From contig NZ_JANBBF010000008.1 in NCBI RefSeq assembly GCF_024648885.1, forward strand, positions 620,001 to 684,000: a DNA stretch of 64,000 nucleotides, written 5' to 3'. Numbering within the stretch: position 1 is the stretch's first letter; every line of letters starts with the position of its first letter. Both the position numbers and the translations under genes were made by a program. The notes beneath the pieces were generated by a model. That model was given only the letters and a program-made list of their open reading frames with translations. It had not been told where the DNA came from and did no database searches. Positions 23,923 through 32,954 of this stretch are shown piece after piece. Origin of the DNA: Prauserella salsuginis (lineage in GTDB: Bacteria; Actinomycetota; Actinomycetes; Mycobacteriales; Pseudonocardiaceae).

Positions 23923-25602
23923 TTACGGGACCGGCTCACCGCGCAGCTCGCGTGCGACGAGGTAGGCCAGTGTCACGCCGCGGCCGAGTGCGAACCCGCT
24001 GTTGTAGCCGGTGCCGGTGGTGGTCAGCGCGGCGCACGACCCCACGGCGTAGAGGCCGTCGATCACGTCGCCGTCGGGGTCCAGCACCCGTCCGTCACCG
24101 TCGATGTGCACGCCGCTGGACCCGATGCCGGTGCCCACGAACTTCAGCCGCAGGCCGTGGAACGGCGCCTCGGTGAGCTGTCCGAGGACCGGACTCGGGG
24201 TGTTGTCCGGATCGCCCGCGAACTTGTTGACGTAGGTGACCGTGCCGCGGCCGAAATCGGGGTCCTCGCCGCGGGCCGCATAGTGGTTGAACCGCTCGGC
24301 CGTCCTGGTCAGCTGTGCCCCGTCGATGCCGAGCTGCTCGCCGAGCGCGGCGAACGTCGGGGCGGAGCTGACCCAGCCTTCGGGGTATTCGCCGCCGGGC
24401 GGGGTGGCGGCGAGGCCGTACTTCTTCCGGTGCTGGTCGTCCCAGACGAGGAAGAACGGCAGGTGCCGATCTCCGGGCGCGAGGGTCTTGGCGACGATGT
24501 CGACCCAGTAGGAGTCGTTGCAGAATCGGTTGCCCGCGGCGTCGACGATCATCGTGTGCGGCATCGCGTACTCGGGGCCGTAGCCGTACCCGGTGCCGAC
24601 CTGGGACCGCCATCCCGGGAGCATCGGCACGCTCGTGGCCGGGATCTTCGCGATGCCGGCACCCACGCCGCGGGCGAGTTTGATCCCGTCCCCGCGCAGC
24701 GATTCCGGCGCGACGCTGCCGAAATCCTCCGGTTCGAGATCGACCATCTCGCGCACGAGATCGGCGTCCCAGTCGTAGGTGCTCGTGGCGAGTACGACCG
24801 GGCCGCGCACCTCGACCGGGCCGTCCGGGCCGTCGGCGCGCACGCCCGCGACGCGGCCGCCGTCGGAGAGCAGTTCGGTCACCGGGTGGGAGAGGCGGAT
24901 GTCGATCCGGTCCTCCTGCAGCACGCGGCGCAGGAAGCTCGCCACGACGCCGGTCCCGAAGGTCAGTGGGTCGGTTCCCTCGGTCGCGTCGAACTCACGG
25001 CCGTCGGCGATACCGAACGCAGGCACTCCCGCGTGATCCGCCTTGCCCGATCTGGACTCCTCGGAGTCCACATAGGTCGCCCGGCGACCCTTCTCCATGA
25101 GCTCGTCGTAGGTCGTGCCGACCGGGAAGTACGGGCTGACGCGGAGCGTGTCGCGCCATGACCCGAGCACACTGCCGTCGATCACCTCGCCCGTGAGGTA
25201 CCTCCCGACGGGCAGCGCGCCGTCGGCCTCGTTGTGGTAGTCGGCGAGACCGGGAATGACCCTCCAGCGGATCGCCCCGAGCTCCTCCCAGTAGCCGATC
25301 GCGTCCGGACCGGTCCGGATCCAGCGCAGCATCGCCTTCTCGTCGAGCACCTCGGGAGCGTCGCGGGCGATCGCCCGCACGTAGGTCTCGGTGAGTTCGG
25401 GCGAGTCCTCGATGCCCTCACGCGCGGCGACGGGATTGGCGCCGATCCACACCTGTCCGCCCGAGTAGGCGGCCGCACCGCCCACCTGGTCCGCCGCCTC
25501 GAACACGATCACGTCCCGACCGCCGACCGCCGCGCCGAGAGCCGTCGCCAGGCCGGACAGACCGGCTCCGACGACGATCACCGGTTCGCTCGCATCAACC
25601 AT
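23923..25602 (-). CDS. FAD-binding dehydrogenase, 3-ketosteroid dehydrogenase / fumarate reductase superfamily
   Basis: A 559-residue flavoprotein. VGAGLSGLAT (residues 11-20) binds the FAD ADP moiety, GGAAAYSGGQVW and the C-terminal GTGYNSGFALGRG complete the fold. Family members perform alpha-beta (de)hydrogenation of cyclic ketones or acyl derivatives. The TYPGPG segment of true 3-ketosteroid delta-1-dehydrogenases is absent, so I do not call KstD. It lies between the binding-protein gene and an aldehyde dehydrogenase on the same strand. AAAGGAA about ten bases before ATG 25602. Confidence 0.85.
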   Translation of the reverse strand: MVDASEPVIVVGAGLSGLATALGAAVGGRDVIVFEAADQVGGAAAYSGGQVWIGANPVAAREGIEDSPELTETYVRAIARDAPEVLDEKAMLRWIRTGPDAIGYWEELGAIRWRVIPGLADYHNEADGALPVGRYLTGEVIDGSVLGSWRDTLRVSPYFPVGTTYDELMEKGRRATYVDSEESRSGKADHAGVPAFGIADGREFDATEGTDPLTFGTGVVASFLRRVLQEDRIDIRLSHPVTELLSDGGRVAGVRADGPDGPVEVRGPVVLATSTYDWDADLVREMVDLEPEDFGSVAPESLRGDGIKLARGVGAGIAKIPATSVPMLPGWRSQVGTGYGYGPEYAMPHTMIVDAAGNRFCNDSYWVDIVAKTLAPGDRHLPFFLVWDDQHRKKYGLAATPPGGEYPEGWVSSAPTFAALGEQLGIDGAQLTRTAERFNHYAARGEDPDFGRGTVTYVNKFAGDPDNTPSPVLGQLTEAPFHGLRLKFVGTGIGSSGVHIDGDGRVLDPDGDVIDGLYAVGSCAALTTTGTGYNSGFALGRGVTLAYLVARELRGEPVP

Positions 25603-25693
25603 CGTTCGGTGTTCCTTTCGCGATACGCGGTCGCGGGACGTGCGGGGCGACGGCCGACAGGTCCGCGAACCCTCGGGACTGCCAGCGGCGCGG

Positions 25694-27154
25694 TCACCGG
25701 CGCTGGATCAGCTTCGTCTCGAGGTAGGCACCGAGACCCTCGACGTTGCCCTCGCGGCCCAGGCCGGACTGCTTGTAGCCGCCGAACGGCTGCACCACGC
25801 ACATGTCCCAGCCGTTGACCGACACCTGGCCGGTGCGGATGCGGCGGGCGATCCGTTCACCCTCGGCGGCGTCGCGGGCGTACACGGCCCCGGAGAGGCC
25901 GTAGTCCGAGTCGTTGGCCAGCGCGACAGCCTCCTCGACGTCGTCGAACGGGATGACGCAGACGACCGGGCCGAAGATCTCCTCCTGGGCGATGCGCATG
26001 TCGTTGCGCACGTCGGCGAACACGGTCGGCTGGACGAACCAGCCGTGGTCCAGCGCCTCGGGCCTGCCACCTCCCGTGACGAGCCGTGCGCCCTCGTCGA
26101 GGCCGAGCTTGATGTAGCTCTCCACCCGGTCCCGCTGCCGTTCGGCGGCGAGTGGGCCGAGCACGGTGTCACCGTCGGTCGGATCGCCGACCTTCAGGCC
26201 TTCGAACATCGGCACGAGGGCCGAGAGCAGCTCCTCCTGGCGGTGGCGCGGCACCAGGATGCGGGTCAGCGCGGCGCACACCTGGCCGGAGTGGCCGATC
26301 CCGGCGAACGCCAGCGTCGGCAGCACCTCGTCGAGCGGCACGTCGTCGGCGATGATCGCGGCCGATTTGCCGCCGAGCTCGAGCGTCACGCGTGTGATCC
26401 GCTCGCCGCACAGGCTCATGATCCGCCTGCCCGCGGCGGTGCTGCCGGTGAACGCGACCTTGTCGACGCCGGGGTGGGTCACCAGGTGCTCACCGACCTC
26501 GCGACCGCCGGGCAGCACGCTGATCACGCCCTCGGGCAGCCCCGCGGCCTCGAGCGCCTCGGCGAGCAGGTACAGGCTCACGGGCCCTTCCGGCGCGGGC
26601 TTGAGCACGACCGTGCAGCCGGCCGCGAGCGCAGGGCCGATCTTCAGTGACGCCGTGGCCACCGGCCCGTTCCAGGGAATGATCGTGGCGACGACGCCGA
26701 CCGGCTCGCGGACCAGCACCCCGTGGCCGCCCTCCCAGGAACGCTCTTCCTCGAACTCGAACCGCTCGTGGAGGGTCGACGCATCGGCCCACATCTTGAG
26801 CGCGTTCTGGTGGAAAGCCTCGCTCACCGCGGACGGGGCGCCGATCTCCGCGGTGAACGAGGCAGCCATGTCGCCGAAGCGCTTCTCGACCTCGGCGCCG
26901 ACCCTGGTCAGCACCGCGGCGCGCTCGGCGGGGGTCATGCGGGGCCACGGCCCTTCGTCGAACGCCGTCCGCGCCGCGGCCACCGCCGCATCGATGTCGG
27001 CGACCGTCGGATCCGGCACCGTCGCGAGGCGCTCCTCGGTCACCGGCGACACGACGTCGATGACGCCGTCGCCCGCCGGGTCGACCCACCGGCCGCCGAT
27101 GAACAGCTTCGAAAAGCTCCGCACGGTCTCGGGTGCGTGCATCGTCGAGGTCAT
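25694..27154 (-). CDS. Aldehyde dehydrogenase
   Basis: A 486-residue NAD(P)-dependent ALDH with the full set of key residues: Asn162 (IIPWNG), Lys185 (VLKPAP), Glu259 (LELGG) and Cys293 (SGQVCA). PFGGYKQSGLGRE is in the C-terminal part. ATG 27154 has AAAGGAGC seven bases upstream; the open frame extends further without a start signal. First gene of the long - strand operon that runs through the FAD protein and transporter. Confidence 0.92.
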   Translation of the reverse strand: MTSTMHAPETVRSFSKLFIGGRWVDPAGDGVIDVVSPVTEERLATVPDPTVADIDAAVAAARTAFDEGPWPRMTPAERAAVLTRVGAEVEKRFGDMAASFTAEIGAPSAVSEAFHQNALKMWADASTLHERFEFEEERSWEGGHGVLVREPVGVVATIIPWNGPVATASLKIGPALAAGCTVVLKPAPEGPVSLYLLAEALEAAGLPEGVISVLPGGREVGEHLVTHPGVDKVAFTGSTAAGRRIMSLCGERITRVTLELGGKSAAIIADDVPLDEVLPTLAFAGIGHSGQVCAALTRILVPRHRQEELLSALVPMFEGLKVGDPTDGDTVLGPLAAERQRDRVESYIKLGLDEGARLVTGGGRPEALDHGWFVQPTVFADVRNDMRIAQEEIFGPVVCVIPFDDVEEAVALANDSDYGLSGAVYARDAAEGERIARRIRTGQVSVNGWDMCVVQPFGGYKQSGLGREGNVEGLGAYLETKLIQRR

Positions 27155-27421
27155 GGACGCGCTCCTTTGCGGGTACCGAACCTGGCCGTCATCGGCGCCT
27201 GGGCGCGGTGACGTCGCTAACAACCTTGACCCGCGACCGGGACCAAGTCAATGCCTTTCATAGGATTTATTGTCATGAATTCTCGGACGAGGAGAACCGG
27301 CGCGATCCCGGGAGATTCCGTGGACGGCACACGAAAACGCCGCCGTGGCAGGGAGATTCTCCCCGCCACGGCGGCGTGGTCCGGACCGGACGAGTAAGCC
27401 CGGCCACTCCAGCAGCAACGG
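27155..27421. other. Intergenic region with ALDH-operon promoter and upstream terminator
   Basis: 267 bases without a gene. On the minus strand TTGACT (27246-27251), 17 bases, then CAAGGT (27223-27228) is a weak promoter candidate for the ALDH operon. The stretch 27250-27290 is notably AT-rich. The left part of the next operon's terminator hairpin occupies 27337-27377. Confidence 0.5.
27334..27377 (-). terminator. Rho-independent terminator of the thioesterase operon
   Basis: A 13-bp perfect stem (27337-27349 with 27365-27377) encloses a second GGGAG/CTCCC stem with a three-base loop. Reading the minus strand, the hairpin is followed by TTTT (27334-27337). It lies 45-88 bases beyond the stop codon of the thioesterase gene. 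Confidence 0.85.
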
Positions 27422-27847
27422 CTACGGCACGTCGAACCGCGGCGACGGCAGCGTCCGCAGGATGCCCGCGAGGCGATCCGGCACCGCAGTCTTCGCGAAC
27501 GTCTCGTCGCGGCAGGCGTAGGTCATCTGCCCTCGCGTGACCAGGTCGCCCTCACACGTGAACTCGTAGCCGACCGTGTAGGACGAGGTGCCCACCCGGT
27601 CGAGCACGGCCTGGCAGACGAGTTCGTCGAACACCTGCGCCGTCCGGTGGTACGTCGCACCGGAGCTCACGCCGACCGTGACGACCCCGAGGTCGGGTTC
27701 GAGATCGCCGCTGCGCAGCCCGTGGGAGTACAGCCACGTGGTGTACGTGCGTTCCATCCACCGGTAGTAGATGGCGAAGTACGCGATACCCATCGCATCG
27801 CAGTCTCCGTAGCTGAGCTGGAACGTCAGCCGATCCCGGTCACTCAT
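27422..27847 (-). CDS. Acyl-CoA thioesterase (4HBT hot-dog family)
   Basis: A 141-residue single hot-dog protein. YGDCDAMGIAYFAIYYRWMER is the 4-hydroxybenzoyl-CoA thioesterase-type active-site helix, with Asp in the DCDAMG motif as likely catalytic residue. It would release free acid from an acyl-CoA, perhaps recycling CoA from a dead-end ester. ATG 27847 is preferred over GTG 27850 by spacing from GGGGAG; either overlaps the hydratase upstream. Last gene of its operon, followed by a clear terminator. Confidence 0.85.
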   Translation of the reverse strand: MSDRDRLTFQLSYGDCDAMGIAYFAIYYRWMERTYTTWLYSHGLRSGDLEPDLGVVTVGVSSGATYHRTAQVFDELVCQAVLDRVGTSSYTVGYEFTCEGDLVTRGQMTYACRDETFAKTAVPDRLAGILRTLPSPRFDVP

Positions 27848-28343
27848 CACCGCTCCCCTTCCCCGGCAGGGCGACGGTCGCCGTACCCGTCAACACGGCG
27901 TCACCGTCGACAACGGACAGTTCGACGTCGCAGTCGCACAGGATCTCGTCACCGTCGTCCGCCCGCTGCCTGCGCACGTCGGTGACGACGCCGCCCGCTC
28001 GCAGGGAGTCTCCCTCGCGCACGTTGCCGCGGAAGCGCACCCGCAACCGCCGTACCCGTTCGTAACCGCCCGCGAACCCGGCGAGCATGTTCATCACGTA
28101 CGCCATGTTCAGCGGCCCCTGGTTGATCGCACGGTCACCCATGCCGAGCTCCCGCAGTGCCGCCGTGTCCCAGTGGATCGGCGTGGGGTCGCGCAGCAGT
28201 GCCGCCGTGGTCTTCATCTTCTCGCCGTCGACCTTCGCCACGTGCCAGTCCGGTAGTCGCATTCCCGGCGAGAGCGGCCCGATGCGATCCGCCACCGCCG
28301 CGCCGTCGGCACCGGTCACGCCCTCGTCGGCCCGGTCGCTCAC
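27840..28343 (-). CDS. MaoC-like hot-dog dehydratase, C-terminal-type chain
   Basis: A 167-residue hot-dog protein. DPTPIHWD and INQGPLNMAYVMNML align with the hydratase-2 active-site region of MaoC proteins. It directly follows a separate N-terminal-type hot-dog gene (28340-28828) with a four-base GTGA overlap, so the two chains probably assemble into a heteromeric enoyl-CoA hydratase, as in mycobacterial HadAB or ChsH1/ChsH2. GTG 28343 has AGGAGG (28349-28354) at five bases. Confidence 0.82.
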   Translation of the reverse strand: MSDRADEGVTGADGAAVADRIGPLSPGMRLPDWHVAKVDGEKMKTTAALLRDPTPIHWDTAALRELGMGDRAINQGPLNMAYVMNMLAGFAGGYERVRRLRVRFRGNVREGDSLRAGGVVTDVRRQRADDGDEILCDCDVELSVVDGDAVLTGTATVALPGKGSGDE

Positions 28344-28828
28344 GAAAGCCTCCTCGGCAGGATCAGTGAGTTCCAACAGTCGGCCACGTGGGCGCCACTC
28401 TCCTTGTCGTGCAGTCGGAACACATAGCCGATCACGTCGAACACCCCGCTGCGGCCGGACTTGCGGTCGGCCGAGGTCACCTCGCCCGACACGAGGTAGG
28501 TGCGGCCCACGCGCATCGGCGCGTGCCACACCGTCTCGTGTTCGCCGAACATCGGCCCGTCGTCGGCACTCGAACCGAACCAGGAGAACAGCTCGTCCCA
28601 CGTGACGCCCATCGCCTGCGTCGCAGCCGTCCACGCCAACAGCGGATGGGCCGGCTCACCGACCGGCCCGCCGGGCGTCGACGTTTCCGGCCCGGCCAGC
28701 GCGGCATCGGCCAACAGCCACGCGAACCAGCGCTCCACGGTGAACTCCCCGCCGGGGAACGCCCGTCCGATCCGGGCGGCAACGTCGTCGGCCGACATCC
28801 CGGCCGGCTCACGGGCCGTCTCAGACAT
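28340..28828 (-). CDS. Hot-dog dehydratase, N-terminal-type (FAS1-like) chain
   Basis: A 162-residue protein with PAHPLLAWTAATQAMG and the FGEHETVWHAPMRVG strand typical of the non-catalytic N-terminal hot-dog in two-domain MaoC hydratases. Partner of the MaoC-like chain encoded immediately downstream. Its ATG lies eight bases inside the end of the preceding CoA-ligase gene. Expected role: enoyl-CoA hydration in a bulky-substrate beta-oxidation. Confidence 0.8.
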   Translation of the reverse strand: MSETAREPAGMSADDVAARIGRAFPGGEFTVERWFAWLLADAALAGPETSTPGGPVGEPAHPLLAWTAATQAMGVTWDELFSWFGSSADDGPMFGEHETVWHAPMRVGRTYLVSGEVTSADRKSGRSGVFDVIGYVFRLHDKESGAHVADCWNSLILPRRLS

Positions 28829-30416
28829 CCCGCTCCCTGCCGGACCAGTACGGCTCGCGCAGTTCCCGTTTGAGGATCTTGCCGGTCGGCGCCTTGGGCA
28901 GCTCGGCCACGAAGTCCACCGACTTCGGCTTCTGGTACCCGGCCAGGTGCGCCCGAGCCTGCTCGATGATCTCGGCCTCCGTGGCCCGCTGTCCCGACTT
29001 GAGCACGACGACCGCCTTCACCGACTCGCCCCACTCGTCGTCGGGCACGCCGATCACGGCGCATTCCAGCACCGCCGGATGCCGGGCGATGGCCTCCTCG
29101 ACCTGCACGCTGAAGATGTTCTCGCCACCGGAGATGATCATGTCCTTCGAACGGTCCACGATGAACACGTACCGGTCCTCGTCCCAGGTCGCGATGTCGC
29201 CGGTCCACATCCAGCCTCCCCCGAGAGCTATACCCCTACTGTCGGGGGTACCCGCACCCCGCAGCGTCTCGGCCGTGAGGTCGGGCCGGTTCCAGTAGCC
29301 GAGCATGTTCGCCTCGGACCGGACGACGATCTGTCCCGGCGTGCGCCCGTCCTGCGGCACGTCGCGGCCGGTCTCGTCGACCACCCGCACCTGTGTGCCG
29401 AAGCCCTCCCTGCCGCAGGACTGCAGCCGCTCCGGCCGGACACCGGCCACCGCGGACGCGTGGTCCTCCTGCGACAGGAAACACATCGTCGAGCCCTCGG
29501 TCTGCCCGTACCCCTGGATCAGCGTGCAGGGGAACGCCTCCAGCGCCTGGCGCACGATGGCCGAGGGCATCGGCCCGCCGCCGTACTGGATGTTGCGCAG
29601 GCTCGACAGGTCGTAACGCTCGAAGCCTTCGACCGCCATCATCCAGTTCAGCATCGTGGTGATGCCCAGCAGCGCCGACACCCGTTCGGCCTCGATCACC
29701 TCCAGCGCCCGTTTCGCCTCGAAGTTCATCATCACGAGCGGGCAGCCGTGCTTGAGGTAGTTCATCGCCAGCACGACGGGAATGTGGAACAGCTGCCCGG
29801 TCAACAGATACACGTCGGACGGCACGATGCGCTCGGCCACGGTCTGGTTCAACATCCCCGCGGCCGCGCTCCGGTGCGAGTGCAGCGCACCTTTCGCCTG
29901 CCCTGTCGTGCCGCCGGTGTAGAGGATGAAGAACGGATCGTCGTCACCGATCTTCGCCGAGAACGCGGGCTCCTCGTCCGATGCGGCTTCGACGAGCTCT
30001 TCCAGTCCGCCGTCCCCGTCGGGCCCGAACCGCAGCACGTGCGGCACGTCCACCGTGCGGCACAGCTCGTCGACCACAGCCGACCACTCGGCCTCGGCGA
30101 CGAGCGCACGCGGTGCGGCGTCGGCCACGATCGCGGCCAGTTCCGGTGCGGCCAGCCGCCAGTTCAGCGGTTGCAGCACCAGCCCCGCGCGGCCGGCCGC
30201 GAAGTACAGCGCCTGGTACTCGGCGCAGTTGCGCGACAGGACGGCCACCCGGTCGCCCGGGGTCAGCCCACGGGCGAGCAGGCCGTTGGCCAGCCGCCGC
30301 ACGAGGTCGTCGAACTGCCGCCAGGTGAGCCGCCGGTCGGCGGTCACGTCGTAGATCGCCTGCCCGCCGGGCGTCAGCGCCGCCCATTTGGCGGGGATCA
30401 AACCCTGATTGGCCAC
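28821..30416 (-). CDS. AMP-forming acyl-CoA synthetase
   Basis: A 531-residue ligase with P-loop YTGGTTGQAKG, YGQTEGS, WTGDIATWDEDRY and PTGKILKRELRE (catalytic lysine). It is less similar to the ligases at 6045 and 17687 than those are to each other. GTG 30416 follows GGAGG at four bases. It heads the operon ligase / hot-dog / hot-dog / thioesterase, a compact unit to activate, hydrate and release an acyl-CoA. Confidence 0.9.
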   Translation of the reverse strand: MANQGLIPAKWAALTPGGQAIYDVTADRRLTWRQFDDLVRRLANGLLARGLTPGDRVAVLSRNCAEYQALYFAAGRAGLVLQPLNWRLAAPELAAIVADAAPRALVAEAEWSAVVDELCRTVDVPHVLRFGPDGDGGLEELVEAASDEEPAFSAKIGDDDPFFILYTGGTTGQAKGALHSHRSAAAGMLNQTVAERIVPSDVYLLTGQLFHIPVVLAMNYLKHGCPLVMMNFEAKRALEVIEAERVSALLGITTMLNWMMAVEGFERYDLSSLRNIQYGGGPMPSAIVRQALEAFPCTLIQGYGQTEGSTMCFLSQEDHASAVAGVRPERLQSCGREGFGTQVRVVDETGRDVPQDGRTPGQIVVRSEANMLGYWNRPDLTAETLRGAGTPDSRGIALGGGWMWTGDIATWDEDRYVFIVDRSKDMIISGGENIFSVQVEEAIARHPAVLECAVIGVPDDEWGESVKAVVVLKSGQRATEAEIIEQARAHLAGYQKPKSVDFVAELPKAPTGKILKRELREPYWSGRERDV

Positions 30417-30449
30417 CGGTCCTCCGCTCCGTCCGTAGCGCCGATCACG

Positions 30450-30866
30450 TCAGTACGGCAGATCGAGCTGGACGTGCCGGCGGGCGAATCGCCAGGCACC
30501 GTTCTCGCGGGCCAGCTCGTCCTCGTAGCGTGCCGTGGACAGCACCGCCAGCGTCTGATCCGCGATGGAGATCAGCGTCAGGTACGACGTCACCGTGGCG
30601 GTGTCGTCGGTGAGGTCACGCACGACCACGTTCGACACCAGGTGCCTGCGCTGGTCGTTCTGCGATGCCAGCGATTTCTCCATCAGGCCGACGATCTGGT
30701 CGCGACCCTCGAACGGGCCGACGAGGTCTCCGTCGGCGACCCGCATCGACATGACGGCGTCGGCCGTGAAACAGCCCGCCATCGCCGTCATGTCGTTCTC
30801 GTCGTAGGCGAAGGTGTACACGCCGAGCAGGTTCTCGATCTCGGCGCGGTGGTCGGCGATTCCCAT
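30450..30866 (-). CDS. SnoaL/NTF2-like protein
   Basis: A 138-residue cone-shaped NTF2-fold protein: LLGVYTFAYDENDMTAMAGCFTADAV is the canonical helix-strand opening and RFARRHVQLD the closing strand. Members include ketosteroid isomerases, polyketide cyclases, dehydratases and non-catalytic subunits. One of four such proteins between 30450 and 33410, so they may be isomerases or hydratases for cyclic intermediates. Specific reaction unknown. RBS AGGA before ATG 30866. Confidence 0.78.
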   Translation of the reverse strand: MGIADHRAEIENLLGVYTFAYDENDMTAMAGCFTADAVMSMRVADGDLVGPFEGRDQIVGLMEKSLASQNDQRRHLVSNVVVRDLTDDTATVTSYLTLISIADQTLAVLSTARYEDELARENGAWRFARRHVQLDLPY

Positions 30867-30879
30867 GTTCCTGTGCTCC

Positions 30880-31317
30880 TCACGCGCTCGGGGGCGTTAC
30901 CGTCCCGCCGAGCGCAACGACCAGCGGAATCGGGTCGAAGAACTCGGCGAACCGGGCGATCCGGTCACCGCGCACGGTGATGCGCGCGATGTAGTCGTTG
31001 CGGTACGGCAGGCCCGTCGTCCGCACCGAAGCGTCCGATGTGTACTCCGCGACGTACTCCCCCTCGACGTCCAGCGCATCGATCCGGTAGGACGCGAAGT
31101 TCATCGGCGTCACCAGGTCCGGCAGGCCCGCGTAGAACTCGGCGATCGCGGCCCGTCCCCGGATCGTGCGGGGAATGCCCTCCGGGGCGTACGGGATGTC
31201 GAGTACGCCGTCGACGTGGAACAGCCCGGGAATCGCAGCCACGTCCAGAGTTCCCACCGCATCCAGGTAGGACACGATCAGCGCGCGGCCGACGTCGGTA
31301 CCGGCGGCGGTGGTCAT
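30880..31317 (-). CDS. SnoaL/NTF2-like protein
   Basis: A 145-residue NTF2-fold protein: YLDAVGTLDVAAIPGLFHVDGVLDIPY opens, GRAAIAEFYAGLPDL is the characteristic middle helix, RIARFAEFFDPI ends the sheet. ATG 31317 overlaps the upstream SnoaL-like stop by four bases; a longer in-frame start lies inside that gene and is rejected. Possible ketosteroid-isomerase-like activity on a cyclic ketone. Confidence 0.78.
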   Translation of the reverse strand: MTTAAGTDVGRALIVSYLDAVGTLDVAAIPGLFHVDGVLDIPYAPEGIPRTIRGRAAIAEFYAGLPDLVTPMNFASYRIDALDVEGEYVAEYTSDASVRTTGLPYRNDYIARITVRGDRIARFAEFFDPIPLVVALGGTVTPPSA

Positions 31318-31742
31318 ACGTCGAGCCCTTCCAGCTCCGGCGGCGTCAACGGGGAGATCGCCCTGGAGGCGATCCGCCACCCCGACGCCGTGCGCACGTA
31401 GGTGTCCTCGTTCAGCGCAGCGGCGCGGAACTTCGCACCCGACGCGGCGTGCCCTTCGGAGAAGACGTAGTTGGTGCCGTGCGCGGAGTCAGGCCCGTCG
31501 AACTCGACGATGTGGTTGGTGATGATGTGGAACTGGTCGGCCACCGATGCGGCGTCCCGTTCGAAGAACTCGCGGATCTCCTCGCTGCCCTCGAACCGGT
31601 CGAGGCCGACCGCCGTGGCGTCCCAGACCGCGTCGTCACTGAACGCCGAGAGCGCCTCGAGCGGGTCGAACCGGTCGAGGCCGCGTGCGTACAGGTGGGA
31701 CAGTTGCATGATCTCGTACCGCTCCGCGGCGCGCTCCTCCAT
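31314..31742 (-). CDS. SnoaL/NTF2-like protein
   Basis: A 142-residue protein with LSHLYARGLDRFDPLEALSAFSDDA, a typical SnoaL-like N-terminal helix and strand, and GWRIASRAISPL near the end. It follows the alcohol dehydrogenase gene by 13 bases, same strand, and overlaps the next SnoaL-like gene by four. Function not assignable beyond the fold. Confidence 0.78.
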   Translation of the reverse strand: MEERAAERYEIMQLSHLYARGLDRFDPLEALSAFSDDAVWDATAVGLDRFEGSEEIREFFERDAASVADQFHIITNHIVEFDGPDSAHGTNYVFSEGHAASGAKFRAAALNEDTYVRTASGWRIASRAISPLTPPELEGLDV

Positions 31743-31755
31743 GTCGACCCCTCGC

Positions 31756-32874
31756 TCAGTCGTAGACGATGACGCCGCGGATGTTCTTGCCCTCGCGCAG
31801 ATCCTGGAAGGCGGTGTTGATGTCCTCCAGCGCGTAGGTGCGCGTGACCAGCTCGTCGAGCTTCATCTCGCCGCGCCGGTACAGGTCGGCGATCAGCGGG
31901 ATGTCGTTGCGCGCGTTGGTCGAACCGTAGAGCGTGCCCTGCAACCGCTTGCCCGACATCGCGAACGTGAACATGTCGAACTCCACGTCGCGTTGCAGCA
32001 CGGGAGCCGCCGCGGTGAGCACCAGCACACCGCCCCGCCGGGTCATCGCCTGCGCGGGCTCGAGGACCGAGCCGTACGCGACGCCCACGGTGACGATCAC
32101 CCGGTCGGCGCCCTGGCCGTTGGTCATGTTCTCGACGAGCTGCGCCGCCTCCGCCGCCGTGGCGGCGGTGTGGGTGGCGCCGAACTCCGGCGCCCGCTCG
32201 CGTTTGTAGTCCACCGGGTCGACCGCGATGATCGCCTTCGCGCCGCGGTGCCGGGCACCCTGGACCGCGTTCATGCCGACGCCGCCGACGCCGAAGATCA
32301 CGACGACGTCACCGAGCTGCAGCTCGGCCGCGTACATCGTCGACCCCCAGCCCGTGGGCACCCCGCACCCGATGAGCGCGGCCTTGTCGAGCGGAATGTC
32401 CTTGTCGATCTTCACCAGCGCGTCCGTCGGCACCGTGACGTACGGCGCGAACGTGCCGAGATAGGACATGGCGCCGACACCCTGGCCGCGTGCGCGGATC
32501 CGGTGCGTACCGTCCGGCGACGTGCCGCCCAGCACGCCCGCCCCGAGCGCGCACATGTTGGCCTTGCCCGCGACGCACATCGAGCACTTGCCGCACGACG
32601 GCAGGAACGAACAGACGACGTGATCGCCGACCTCGAGGTCGGCGACGTGGTCCCCGACCTCGGTGACGACACCCGCGCCCTCGTGCCCGCCGAGGATCGG
32701 CGCCCAGTCGAGCGGGATGTCGCCCGTGTCGAGGTGGTCGTCGCTGTGACAGATGCCCGACGCGGCGAGCTTGACGGTCGCCTCGGTCGGTTTCGGCGGA
32801 TCGAGTTCGATCTCCTCGACCGACCAGCCCGATTGCGTTCCCGGCGCCCACAGGAGCGCACCCTTCGTCTTCAT
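31756..32874 (-). CDS. Zinc-dependent alcohol dehydrogenase, NDMA-dependent / mycofactocin type
   Basis: A 372-residue MDR-family dehydrogenase. Catalytic zinc ligands Cys42 (GICHSD) and His64 (GGHE), structural zinc cysteines 94, 97, 100 and 108, and Rossmann GVGGVG are present. MKTKGALLW, CHSDDHLDTGD and GCGVPTGWGS strongly resemble the Rxyl_3153-type NDMA-dependent dehydrogenases, which hold their nicotinamide tightly and need mycofactocin for turnover. No mycofactocin biosynthesis genes are in the window. Would oxidise an alcohol made by the P450 or lactone hydrolysis. AAGGGA six bases before ATG 32874. Confidence 0.88.
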   Translation of the reverse strand: MKTKGALLWAPGTQSGWSVEEIELDPPKPTEATVKLAASGICHSDDHLDTGDIPLDWAPILGGHEGAGVVTEVGDHVADLEVGDHVVCSFLPSCGKCSMCVAGKANMCALGAGVLGGTSPDGTHRIRARGQGVGAMSYLGTFAPYVTVPTDALVKIDKDIPLDKAALIGCGVPTGWGSTMYAAELQLGDVVVIFGVGGVGMNAVQGARHRGAKAIIAVDPVDYKRERAPEFGATHTAATAAEAAQLVENMTNGQGADRVIVTVGVAYGSVLEPAQAMTRRGGVLVLTAAAPVLQRDVEFDMFTFAMSGKRLQGTLYGSTNARNDIPLIADLYRRGEMKLDELVTRTYALEDINTAFQDLREGKNIRGVIVYD

Positions 32875-32954
32875 CGATCGTCCCTTCGGTGCGGTGCGGA
32901 GAGTTCGTGAGAGGGCAGGCCGCTCCGGCCGGGGCCGGGCGGCCCTGCCGTGGG

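Noticed and set aside
23923-25602. Naming the flavoprotein KstD
   Set aside because: It lacks the TYPGPG segment of 3-ketosteroid delta-1-dehydrogenases and ends like other fumarate-reductase-type proteins, so only the superfamily is claimed.
29231-29250. TACCCC-N8-GGGGTA inverted repeat resembling a CsoR-type operator
   Set aside because: It lies in the middle of the CoA-ligase coding sequence, far from any start, with no copper gene nearby; likely a codon-driven coincidence.
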